DNA of 64,000 nucleotides. It comes from Ficedula albicollis. Taxonomy: Eukaryota; Chordata; Aves; Passeriformes; Muscicapidae. Of the stretch, positions 12,755-23,475 are shown one piece after another. The notes under the pieces are model-generated. The model did no database searches. It was not told the DNA's origin and saw nothing but the letters and a program-made list of their open reading frames with translations. A program made the position numbers and the translations under genes. The DNA is taken from assembly GCF_000247815.1 (NCBI RefSeq), contig NC_021678.1, positions 25,497,036 to 25,561,035 on the forward strand, in the 5' to 3' direction. Position 1 is the first letter of the stretch. The number at the start of each line of letters is the position of its first letter.

Positions 12755-13246
12755 CTCTATTGCCTCTTCTCCAAAACAAACACGCCCCATTTCAATTGAG
12801 TTTTAGAGACTAAAAGGTGCCTGTTGCAGGTTCCCCAGCAAAACCTAGAAAGAGGGATTATTCTAGCAAGTCCTCAGCACTGAGAGCTTTCAGCACTAAA
12901 CTGCTGGACTGGAAAACATCCTTGACCCAGGGTCATGGCAGAGAAGTGGTAGATCTGGTAAAGCACTTTTCAGAGATCAGCAAGAGCTCAGGGGCAGAGC
13001 ACGGGGGGACATTTCTGCAACACCTTTCATTCCCTGCTGCAACAAGCAAGGAGAGCAGGACAAGTCTGAGGGGTTCCTGTGAGACAGAGTTAAAAGCAAT
13101 TGGAAAATCAAACAAAACTTCTCCCTCCCTCACTACAGCCTTCAGTTGCCATCTCAAGGCCCCACCTGTCATGCCAAGGAAGTGATTGTGGAAATAGACC
13201 TTACCTTGGCCGTTTTTTACTTGTCTGTCATTTGACTTGTGCCCTC
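12755..13246. other. Non-coding sequence with chance frames on both strands
   Basis: A plus frame (12817-13185) and a minus frame (12933-13265) overlap almost completely. Neither has recognisable motifs or convincing splice sites, so I do not annotate a gene. Confidence 0.45.
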
Positions 13247-13408
13247 CTGACAAATTGCCTTGCACACAATATTAACACATTGACTGAGGAGAAAGCTGGT
13301 CTGTATATGCCTTGGGCCAATCCCCCCCTGACAAATTGCCTTGCACACAATATTAACACAATGACTGAGGAGAAAGCTGGTCTGTATATGCGTTGGGCCA
13401 ATCCCCCC
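13247..13408. repeat. 81-bp tandem duplication, two copies
   Basis: Copy 1 is 13247-13327 and copy 2 is 13328-13408, starting 'ctgacaaattgccttgcaca' and ending at the C-run 'ggccaatccccccc'. The copies differ at a few positions ('acattgactg' versus 'acaatgactg', 'atgcctt' versus 'atgcgtt'). The period is 27 codons, so the plus frame 13100-13555 stays open through both copies and shows a repeated 27-residue block. Since 81 is divisible by three this is expected and is not itself evidence of coding. Confidence 0.95.
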
Positions 13409-16400
13409 CAAAAAAGATCTAGGTTTATTTTCAAGCAGACTTTCTATGTCACCATGGTTTTATCACCAAGCAGCCTTGTTGCTGCAGCCCTGATCAGCGT
13501 GGCTGGGAAGCTGCTTGGACAAATGAACGAATATTTTTGTCCTTCTGTTCAGTAATGGGAATCTCATCTTGTGTTGCAGCTCATTTGTGGTTGATAAAAT
13601 GGAGACTACCCTTATGACTCTGTGTGTCACTTAGGGACAGAGCTATGACCAAAAATGTAGAGTGGAATCTTCATCCAAAAACTTCAGCACCACTCAGAAC
13701 TTGGCCATTGCCTTCTCCTGACAGACAATTGTCACACTGTATTACTATTAATTTATAGATGAGATCTGAATTTTGCATGGTGGTTGGCAGCCTCAAAATG
13801 TTCATTCCCAAAAGGCAAGAAATACTTAGTTTATTTGGGAATTTTTGAACTGCCACGAATAGCAAGGTTAACAGTAACAGTTCATTTGAAAGTTGACATC
13901 ACCCTGGCTTGAGAAAACGCCTTTGCCTCTAACTGATACCCTCACTTTTCTTTCCCAAAAAATCAGCAACAGAGCCCTCTTGGCCCACTGTGGGGTCCTA
14001 GTTTAAGCTTATGCGTGGCATTTCTAATAGAAGCTGTCATACAGTGGCAAGTCTGTCTGTTTTCTTAGGAGATTGCAAAAAGGGATTTACCTAGAGTTCA
14101 GTGTGTAAGAGTATTCCTCCAGCTTTTACCAGTATTTTGCATTACAAGCTATTGGCAATGAGGCAAGAAGCAATCAATAACTAAATCATTCAGTACCCTG
14201 AGGAGGGATCTGATTTGCGGGGCACTGTTACCCTCTGGACTTGCCTGTACAGTCCAGAAATACTGCAGCTGTGTGAGCATGAAGATAAAAATCGCGATGA
14301 TAGGTGTTCCAGAGGCAGCTTTTCCTTGTATCTCTCAGAAAATTATTGGGAGGAATAAAAAACTACTCTGAAATCCTGTATAACATTATCTGAATATACC
14401 AGCTTTCATGAAGTATTCATTTGCACTTTCGTGCTGCCCATTTTTTGTCACTCCCTTCAGGTTCTCCTGTTTGCATCTCCTAATAAGGACTTGCAGTTGT
14501 CTCAGCTCCTAGTTTTGCAAACCCCTGTTTAATCCACCAAAATTCCTCAGCCCCTCCATGTCCAGAGAAACACCTTTTTACTCTCCCTCCATTGCTATAT
14601 CCAGTGTCCATCTTGTTGCTACATCCAGCTAAAAAGTGGGAATACAACAGTTGTGATGCCTCATGACACTCAGAGAAACAGGTCATTTTTGACTCTTGCT
14701 TCTTAGAACAGCTTTAGTTTTTAGATCTTTCCAGTCATCTACTTTCTTCTCTCTTGGGAATGTATTATTTTGGTGTGCTGGTTCAGATATTGCACATGTC
14801 ACACATTTACAAGCAGTTTGCTACATTAGCTCTGTATATCCTTGAGCACTGTGCAAAGTCCTAGGCAGAATATTAAAAGAGGAAACAAAGCTGGGATTCA
14901 GGTTCTACAAATGCTTTTCTCTTGTTACCAGATTTGCTGTCCTCCCAGGATACACAGGTCTGAAGTGCTCTGCATCCTTACAACACTTGCCAGTGTTCTT
15001 ACAAAACACACCTGCTGAGCAGGGGGCTCCTGTGTGTCTCCCTCTGTGCCTGTTTCTCTGTGTGTGTATGTCTTCAAAAATGGGAATATGGAATTGAAAT
15101 GTTTTCTCAGTCCTCCCACTCCCTTTTTGCTTTCTTTTTGTTTCTCCTCCTCCTATTCTTCGTGTCTGTGGCAAAGCACGCTGAAGCAGTCTGCTCCTTG
15201 TCACATTTTAGGAGGAAAATGACATTGATACTGGACTAAATGCAAAAGGAGACCTTCCCCTTGTGAAAACTGCCTAATTGATGTCAAATCAAATAAATTT
15301 AAAGAGCTGTGATGGCTACAAATCAGATCAGAGAGGGCAATACCAGTTCATTCTACTTCACACAGGGGCTGTGCTTTGCAGTTTAAGCAACAACACTTTG
15401 GCATTCAGAGCTTCTTTATAACCCAAACAAATCAAATCTCAAATCTTTGTGATCTTGATGCCTGACAATAGCTTATGATTAAAACTGCCGCACTGGAACC
15501 TGGGAATGGATTATTATTATAAATAGCTGCAGTCTTGCCATTCCCTGTTCTTTTCGGTGGGTCTGGAGGCTTGGGGCAGGAAAAGCTGGGGAGAATATAA
15601 TAGATAATAACATGAGAGGTCAAGTGAGACCAGGGGAAAAAAGTTTTTTCTAATAGATTAATTTTAAAGATACTAAAATTCTCTGTCTCTTTACCTCTGC
15701 GATTCAGATTTCAACCTGAAAGGTAACAAAACATAAAGGTTATTTTAAAAGCTAAAACCTATTTTCCCAGTGGTGATTCTCTGAATTAGAACTGAATTAT
15801 CTATTGCTCTGCATTAAAGAAAAACCATTTTAGACTGTGTCCATTCACTGTAGCACAGACATGCAAGCTCACTCTTCACAGGCTCCTCATGGCACATGAG
15901 TTATCCCAAACTCTGCTCTGAGCCATAGGATATGGGAAATCTTTCAAAGAGCAGCAAGAAGTCCAAAAATTAAGCTAAAAAGAGCAGTGAGCAGAGATGA
16001 CTAGCAGAAGGAATTAGAAGCATTAGAGGAATTTTTAACCAGGAGGATCATCAATTTACTGATGAGGGGAAGTTCTGAGTTGTGTTTGGATCCAAAAGCT
16101 TTAGAGGGCCTCAAGCCTTTTCCAACAAGGTTATTGAGAGGATGGGACAAAAGGCACTTTTAACCCAGAAGCCTCAAGGCACATGACAGCCCCTGGTTGT
16201 GCCAGCCTGTCCGAGAGGGCAGGTGGGGCACAGGACACTGCCCACACAGCTGGGGGCTCTAGGCTGGAGGGTGCCTTGAAATCACTCTCAAATAACATCA
16301 TTTCTATATTTCTGCCAAGAACTGAGAGCTCTTTAATTGTGTGTTAAAAACATAGAAACGTCTATACCTGTTCAGATCAAGAGCTGCCAGAGATTTTCCT

Positions 16401-16765
16401 CCAACTGTGGCCATCAGCAGGAGCCTGGGGAACAGTAAGAATGAGACAAGTCATTTTTCAGTTTCCCCTGAATATTGCACTTAGCATAGTATTTCATATC
16501 AGGAGACTCCCTGAACCTGGTTTCCTTTGCCTACAAGCAGAAGAACCTTTCTGGAAAACACAAAAATCTTCAAAATGAAAATCCTTTGGATGCTTTAAAA
16601 GCAGTGGACTAGTCCTTCACTGGATTAAATAAGCACAGAGAAAATGAGGCTATATAGTTGATAGCAATGCAGGCAAAATTATTTTTCTTATTTCCAAAAT
16701 TTAGAACATTTTACTTAAAAAAAAAAAAAACAAAACAACTATTTTGTGGTTTCAGATTTACATAT
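13409..16765. other. Unique non-coding sequence, no gene seen
   Basis: No recognised exon, repeat or element. Frames at 14480-14686, 14905-15204 and 15432-15623 (minus) have no identifiable features. An A-run lies at about 16720-16734. Confidence 0.5.
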
Positions 16766-17058
16766 GCAATAAAAATATATAAGGAACTTAGATGAAAATC
16801 AGTGATGAAAACCATGGAAAATGTTTCAACTCTTTAAAAAAATCCTTCCTTAGCAATATTCTGATGCAATAAAAATATATAAGGAACTTAGATGAGAATC
16901 AGTGATGAAAATCATGGAAAATGTTTCAACTTTTTAATAAAATCCTTGCTTAGCAATATTCTAATAAAAATATATAAGGAACTTAGATGAAAATCAGTGA
17001 TGAAAACCATGGAAAATGTTTCAACTCTTTAAAAAAATCCTTCCTTAGCAATATTCTG
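16766..17058. repeat. Tandem triplication, about 95-100 bp per copy
   Basis: The copies are 16766-16865, 16866-16960 and 16961-17058. Each carries 'aataaaaatatataaggaac' and later 'atggaaaatgtttcaac', and ends at 'cttagcaatattct'. Copies 1 and 3 share 'aaaaccatgg' and 'ctctttaaaaaaatcc', whereas copy 2 has 'aaaatcatgg' and 'ctttttaataaaatcc'. The outer copies are therefore more alike than either is to the middle one. Confidence 0.95.
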
Positions 17059-17230
17059 TCACTCTGTTAGGAAGGACAATCCAAGCTGTATCAAACCTTA
17101 TGGATAGGATTGCCCAGATCTGCTCTGTGGCTCTCATTCTATGCCAATTCAGTAAGAAATTATTGTACATTTTCAGGAGAAGCACACCAGGTTTTAAAGA
17201 TGACTTAATTTTTTTTTTTAATGTAGGTTC
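17059..17230. other. Short unique sequence between repeats
   Basis: No feature seen apart from the start of a chance plus-strand frame at 17100 that runs into the following TTTTA tract. Confidence 0.5.
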
Positions 17231-17314
17231 TTTTTTATATTTATATTATTTTATTTTATTATTTTATTTTATTTATATTATTTTATTTTATTTTATTTTA
17301 TTTATTTATTTTAA
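17231..17314. repeat. (TTTTA)n imperfect microsatellite
   Basis: Imperfect repeats of TTTTA and TTTA with TATATT interruptions. The hydrophobic tail (Tyr, Ile, Leu, Phe) of the frame 17100-17321 is a translation of this tract and not a membrane protein. Confidence 0.93.
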
Positions 17315-20270
17315 AGAATAAAAATGGAAAACAAGATAAGCCATGTGTTCAGGTGGGTTTAGTATAAATTAACATCATTCCTTGCAGCAGGGACTTTGCA
17401 TATGCTAAGGCAGCCAGGCTGTATGTAATGTTTTACTCTCTGCAGAATGATAATTAGTATTAAAGACTGATTCTCAGTCTGATTGCTGGCACGCATTTAC
17501 AATTTATCTTATGGCAAGCTCTGGGTAGAACACATTTTCAGAACTGATTGGGAGTTAGGCAAAAGAGATTTATGTTAAAAGACAACCCTTATAATTTAGT
17601 TAGCTGACAGTCTTAAACCTGAAATTAGACTTTCAGGTTGTTTTTAGTATTGATGAACTGTAAAATTCCACTCCTGCATAGGTGTGTGGAGGAGGGAAGG
17701 GTGGACAGCTGCAGCAGAGGTGTGCACTCAGACCAGACAAGCTGAACCAGGTGGTGAAAGCTAAAGGTGAGAAAAGAGCATGGAATAGAAAGTTTCACCA
17801 CTGCTTTTCACTGTAGTTTTGGTACAGAGAGAAATACCAGCTTGATTTCTTTGTTTTGCACCCACAGCACGAATCAGGAGTTGATATGGCAGATCACATT
17901 TAATGCTGCAAACCATTTGTCTTGTAAATGCAAACGGTGGCCAATTAAATAAAATTGGAAAAGTGTGTTTTTTCTAATCTTTACATTACAGTGCAAAGCT
18001 GATCTGACATTTGAGCAAGAAATCTTATGCTGCAATAGTGGCCCAAGTAGAGGGACAGAAAGGGATTCAAATTAGTAACATGAACCCAGTAGGATTATAA
18101 GAAGACTGTTTTCTGTCTCCAGCAGTCTATAGAGTTGTCACTATGCCCAATGAACTTGGCTTTGAGGAACAAATCAAAGAGAATTTAAAGGACAACAGGC
18201 TAAATCAACCCCAATCTTTTGGCACTGGAATTGGCCTGGAAGTACCTTCATTACAACCAAGAGTTCCTTCTATCTTTCTTTTTCAGTCATCTTGGCCCAT
18301 TCAGTCCTTGCCCTCCCTGTTGAGGAGAATCAATGTCTGTGTGTGAAGGTAATTTTTGGGATGTGGAAATACCTTCAGCAAAAAGACCCTAAAGACATCA
18401 TATTCTTTCAATAAGAAATTATTCAGCCCAAAGCAAGATAAGAGTTACCATACTGCAGTGTCTTGGATGCAAAATAGCAGGCTTTGGAACTGCAGCACTG
18501 AGCTAACAGGCCTGCCTGGTGGTGTGGTGTGAAGGGGCAGTGATTTAAAGATCATTTTAAACATTTATCCTCCTTTATTGCAGTGAAGATTTTCCCTTCC
18601 CCAAAATTTAAAATTTAAAATGTGCCTCCTCTGAGCATAAGGGCAGTGCTTTTTGCTTTCTGAGATGGAACAAAGTATTTCTGTGATGAAAAAAAATATG
18701 ATTTTGATTTTAAGCAGTAGGAACATTTTCCCATTGCATAATTTTTCATGCTGTGGAAACTAACCATCCACCAAATATTTCAAATGTGAACTCTCAAACG
18801 GCTGTGCTGAAAGATATTTTCCTCCTCATTTTATATTAAAGCATAGCCCTGAAAGTTGTGATTGCAAATAATACTCTCCCAGCATCCCTTCCCCCAGATA
18901 TCATGGTTTCATTCCCCAAATTCCCTAAGCATAAAGGAATTTTTCCATCCTTTTGTAGGACCTGAGAAGAAGAAGGATGAAGTTAATGGGCTGGAAAGGA
19001 AGTGGGTAATAAGGAACCATATAATTTCATTTTTAATCCTCAAAATGGGGAGAGGAGGGGAAGGCAGAACAAATTTAATCTAAGTACATGGTTCACAGAT
19101 ATGTACATGAAAAAGTACAATAGCACAGACTCTGTCTAGTGAACAACTGCACAGCCTCCCCTGAACTTTGGTGTATAACACTGATTTGCACCTTCTAACA
19201 ATCTGACCTGGGAGATTAGTGAGGCTAAATCCTCTTTAAAATAAAAAACTATATAATTTGCCTTAATCTATTTAATATTTGACATCCCATTAACCCAAAT
19301 TAAAGGCTTTCTTGTAGGTTTTTAATTTAGCACACTGACCCCCAAAATGGGAAGGCCACTCACAATTGCAACCACAGTGCAGCCACCATAGTCTCTGATT
19401 TGCAGGCATCCTTATCATCCCAAACATGTTGGTCATCTTGGCCAGCAGGAAACCTTTCTTCTGTGGCAGATTTTCACTGGTGTGCTTTTCCATTAAAGGT
19501 CATTAATTTATGTGTTATTAATTTAATAAGGGGAAGGAAAGGAATATACAATATATATGGTTGTTATTTTATTTCCTGAGGTTTCATGGGTTCTGTAGAC
19601 ATTTTCCACAGGGAGAAAAAACACCTGCAAAATATGCACCCCAAGAAAAGCCCAGGAGAGCTTCCCCAGAGCAGCTGCAGCTCAGCTCTGCCCTGGGCTT
19701 TGAAGGTAAGGTCAGAGCTCTGGCAGGAGGCTGCCACTGCAGGGTCAGGTTTAGTTTGCCTGGAGGACTCAACAGAAATCTCCCCAGGCAGCTCTGAGCC
19801 CTCCTGTAAAACAAAACATCAGGGTGCTTCTCATCATGGCAAAAGGGCTTTTTGAAGAGAGACAGGAGCAAATGCTTTTATATTGGCCATGCCATGTTTC
19901 TGTCAGGTGGAGCATGCTAGGAAGCGTCAGGTGTGAGCATAAGCTGCAGAAACAGAGCTTCTCCTGGAGCTCTGGAGATACAAGGAATTTTTAAATGCAG
20001 CCTGTTGCTGTGCCTTCACTGATGATGGTGCCCTGCATCAGGCTGCAGAGAAAGGCCTAATTTGTTTCAGAGACAGCCCAGTGATAAATTAAGGTAGCTT
20101 AATTAACTGGAAGGTGTGTGCAGAGATAAGTTTTTGGTTCCCAAATTGTCGGTCTGGTGTTTTGCTCCACTCTGTGTGCAGCAGTGCCTCTGTCACACGT
20201 TTGTCTGCTGGGCTCAGTGGGCAGCAGGTGGCTCCGTGCCCCCAGCCACAGCTGGGATGAAGATAATGGC
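17315..20270. other. Unique non-coding sequence, no gene seen
   Basis: Several short frames occur (17767-17952, 18143-18346, 18862-19083 and a group on both strands at 19561-19871). None has a recognised domain. The 18143-18346 frame begins at a normal ATG and has an acidic and basic N-terminal part, but it lacks any other support. Confidence 0.45.
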
Positions 20271-20390
20271 AATTATGGGATTGTATTTGTCCTCAAATGC
20301 AGCAGCTTTTGGAGAGGCTGTTGCTGTGAAAATTATGGGATTGTATTTGTCCTCAAATGCAGAAGCTTTTGGGGAGGCTGTTGCTGTGAT
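20271..20390. repeat. 60-bp tandem duplication, two copies
   Basis: Copies 20271-20330 and 20331-20390 both begin 'aattatgggattgtatttgt'. They differ at a few positions, for example 'gcagcagc' versus 'gcagaagc' and 'ggagagg' versus 'ggggagg'. The period is 20 codons, so overlapping frames (20116-20460 plus, 20157-20576 plus, 20214-20426 minus) all stay open and display repeated peptides. The fact that three different frames behave this way argues against any being real. Confidence 0.95.
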
Positions 20391-22267
20391 TCCCACCCAG
20401 GTGAAGTGTCCCACCAAGCTGTCCATCAGAACACATCAGCCCAGCTCAACCTGGCTCTGACCTACACCACTGGAGTGACCCACGTCTCTCAGACAGTGAG
20501 AGTTTGTGTCTGCTCTTGCAAACAAACAGAAATATCAAGCACCTGTTTTCTGACTAAAGACAAAGTCTCATTTTAGGTACCTAAACCAAAAATTGAGTCT
20601 ATCTCCTTGCTAAGTCAGGAAGAGCAAAAATGTTTGGTTTATCTTTCAAGTGGCTCTCGCACAATTATCTAGATTTACCTCAGTATTTACAGGACTGGAA
20701 ACTTGTTGTTGGTCCCAGACCTTAGCCTGAAAAAGGTACTGATGTGTCTTCTCTTATCCAGGCCTGCCAAGTAATTCAGGGTGGGGATAAATCTACAGGG
20801 CAAAAATATGTCTATTATTTTTTAGCTCGTATAGTCTCTGCTCTCCTTTCAAAATAAAAAAGAATTCAATCCACCAAAATCCCAGTGGATCCACCAGCCT
20901 CCCAGTCTTCTGCTTCAAGAGGGAATGAAATGAATTTAATCTCCATAGATTGCATTGCACACTGCATTGCCAGCTGTTTTGTAGCAGGGGCTGCTGTTGC
21001 TCAAAGGTCATAGTGCAAATCCCTTGATTAAAAAACAACAACAAACACATTTTAAACGGGTAAAACCATAAGACACTGCTGTAAAGCAGATTATGTGAAG
21101 TAGGTACTGTTAAAACAATTTAAATGCCTCTTTCAGGCATCAGTTTAGTTATCTCAAAGCATATTAGAGAGAGCAATAAAATTTAATGGCCAGCAGTAAA
21201 GTGTTTATGCGTGGCCCTGAACAAGCATTGCCCAGCCAGGGAATGTGTTAACTGTGCTGCACGGGCCAGGTGTGCCCAGCAAAGGGGATTTGGGCCCCCA
21301 CTGGAGCTGCCATTAGCCCTGGGACAGCTCCAGGAGATTCCAGGGAGCCCACGAAAGGGGCAGGAGGAAGCCAGTGCTGCTGCAGGGCTCTCAGGACATT
21401 CTGGGCTGCACCTCCCACCTGACTGATGAGAAACTCTGGGTGCACAGCCCCTGAGGGGATAGATTGCAGCTTCAAACTAAAAGCTATTGTTTTTCCAGCT
21501 TGGCACGAAGACTGGAGTGCTCCCATGCTGACTTAAGAGGATCCTGGTTTTCCAAGGTAATTGCAAGGTGCCTTGCCTCTTTCCTGGACTATGCAGTGGT
21601 GCATCCCAGGGAAAGCCAGCACTGTGCCATGTCAGAGATGGTGCATTTAATCATGGTCATTTAACATCAGCCACAAACTTCTGATGGCCCAGCCCTGGGA
21701 GTCTAAACCTGTCAGTGCATAGGGACACAAGTCGAGTCATATTCCTTTAAATAAATTTGCCTTGTCTCCAAAGGGAACAGATATGTTTCTGGCTTTTCAG
21801 TACTTCTATTTCCTCTTCTTAAACAAGCAAGTCTCCCAGAGGTTTTGCTTCAGACAGCAGTCTGGCTGGTTACATCTGCCTGGTGCAGCCTGCTTAGTTG
21901 CTTGGGCTTTTCAAAGTCCAAGAGCTCTTTTCCTACCTGAGGCCTTGTTCCCAATTAGGGAATAAAACTCAACAATGGCTTGTGATGCAATTAGTCAAGT
22001 GCCTCGTTCCCAAGTCTGATTCCTGGACTCTGCTGTGCTGTTCCTTCATTTTTGCTCTCCCTCAGCTCACTGGGAGCCCTGACTGCAACAGGGAGAGACC
22101 ATCATGGGGCAGCTCCTTCTGCTCATGCACAGACAGCACAGTGCCTTCCTGTGCCTGCAGCTCTCCAAACCTGGCTGGAATCCACATTTTTGATAGAAAG
22201 TGCACTGAAAAAGGAAATCAAGAGAGGGTCAGTTTGAAGTATCCTCTGCTTATCCCTGCTGAAACAT
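20391..22267. other. Unique non-coding sequence, no gene seen
   Basis: No supported exon. A GC-richer patch at about 21211-21430 carries opposed frames on both strands without splice support. Frames at 21898-22269 run into the pentamer array. Confidence 0.45.
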
Positions 22268-22572
22268 GAGAGGAGAGGAGAGGAGAGGAGAGGAGAGGAG
22301 AGGAGAGGAGAGGAGAGGAGAGGAGAGGAGAGGAGAGGAGAGGAGAGGAGAGGAGAGGAGAGGAGAGGAGAGGAGAGGAGAGGAGAGGAGAGGAGAGGAG
22401 AGGAGAGGAGAGGAGAGGAGAGGAGAGGAGAGGAGAGGAGAGGAGAGGAGAGGAGAGGAGAGGAGAGGAGAGGAGAGGAGAGGAGAGGAGAGGAGAGGAG
22501 AGGAGAGGAGAGGAGAGGAGAGGAGAGGAGAGGAGAGGAGAGGAGAGGAGAGGAGAGGAGAGGAGAGGAGAG
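22268..22572. repeat. (GGAGA)n purine pentanucleotide array, about 61 units
   Basis: This is 305 bp of an uninterrupted GGAGA-type pentamer, all purine on the plus strand and all pyrimidine on the minus strand. The unit is its own mirror image after rotation, so the array has the symmetry needed for intramolecular triplex (H-DNA). GG pairs every five bases also allow two-tetrad G-quadruplexes. The plus frame encoding Arg-Gly-Glu-Glu-Arg repeats and the minus frame encoding Leu-Leu-Ser-Ser-Pro repeats follow from a stop-free pentamer and are not genes. Confidence 0.98.
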
Positions 22573-22899
22573 CTGGAACACTGCCAGAAGTAGCAGGCAG
22601 TGATGCTTATTCAGGATAACTGGAGCAAGCACAGATATATGCATGGGCACAGATTCTTCTTTTTCTCAGAGCATGCATTACAATATTTCTTAAATAAGTA
22701 AAAAAAAATGTTTCAGTCAGTTCTATTTGTTTTCAGCTGGGAGGTGAGGATAGGCAAGGAGGTGAGCAGGAAGGGGACTTGCATTTTAATTCTCAAACTG
22801 GCTTAACTTTTTATGTTTTAACCACCCTCAACTTGTCTCCCAGGACCATGCCAACCTTTCCTGCAGAATAAAGCATGGAAGGGGCTGTGTCAGACACAC
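22573..22899. other. Unique spacer between two repeats
   Basis: No gene or element recognised in this 327-bp stretch. Confidence 0.55.
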
Positions 22900-23475
22900 T
22901 TTTTTTTTTTTTTGCTGTTTATCATTAGCCAGACTGCACAGCCCTAACTTTCACGCTGGGCTAGACTGGTGCATTGACTCTTTATTGAAATGTTCTATTA
23001 TGCTGTGAACAGGAACAGTGATTGCAGCAGCACGTCACTGCTGTCTTTCAGGAGCATTCTGGTATTATACCTTAACCCCAGAGCTCAGAGGTGCTGGAGA
23101 GCATTGCATGTACCTTCTCAAGGTGAATAAACCAGTCCTTGGCATTGTTCCAGCACACCTTGTTTGTGAAACTGAAGTGCTGCCTTTTTTTTTTTTTTTT
23201 TTTTGCTGTTTATCATTAGCCAGACTGCACAGCCCTAACTTTCACGCTGGGCTAGACTGGTGCATTGACTCTTTATTGAAATGTTCTATTATGCTGTGAA
23301 CAGGAACAGTGATTGCAGCAGCACGTCACTGCTGTCTTTCAGGAGCATTCTGGTATTATACCTTAACCCCAGAGCTCAGAGGTGCTGGAGAGCATTGCAT
23401 GTACCTTCTCAAGGTGAATAAACCAGTCCTTGGCATTGTTCCAGCACACCTTGTTTGTGAAACTGAAGTGCTGCC
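22900..23475. repeat. 291-bp tandem duplication joined at a poly-T run
   Basis: Copy 1 runs from about 22900 to 23184 and copy 2 from 23185 to 23475. Each starts with a T-run (13 T in copy 1, 20 T in copy 2), continues 'gctgtttatcattagccaga' and ends 'gaaactgaagtgctgcc'. I found no base differences outside the T-run. Both copies contain the same 50-odd codon plus-strand frame (from 23018 and 23309), whose start is GTG and not ATG. I see no recognisable protein. The T-run at the junction suggests slippage or template switching at homopolymer sequence. Confidence 0.96.

Noticed and set aside
20116..20576. Two overlapping plus frames and one minus frame with repeated 20-residue blocks
   Set aside because: The 60-bp duplication keeps every already-open frame open; three competing frames argue against coding.
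22123..22650. Open frames on both strands encoding LLSSP and RGEER repeats
   Set aside because: They are products of the stop-free GGAGA pentamer array; the flanking residues are unrelated to any protein I know.
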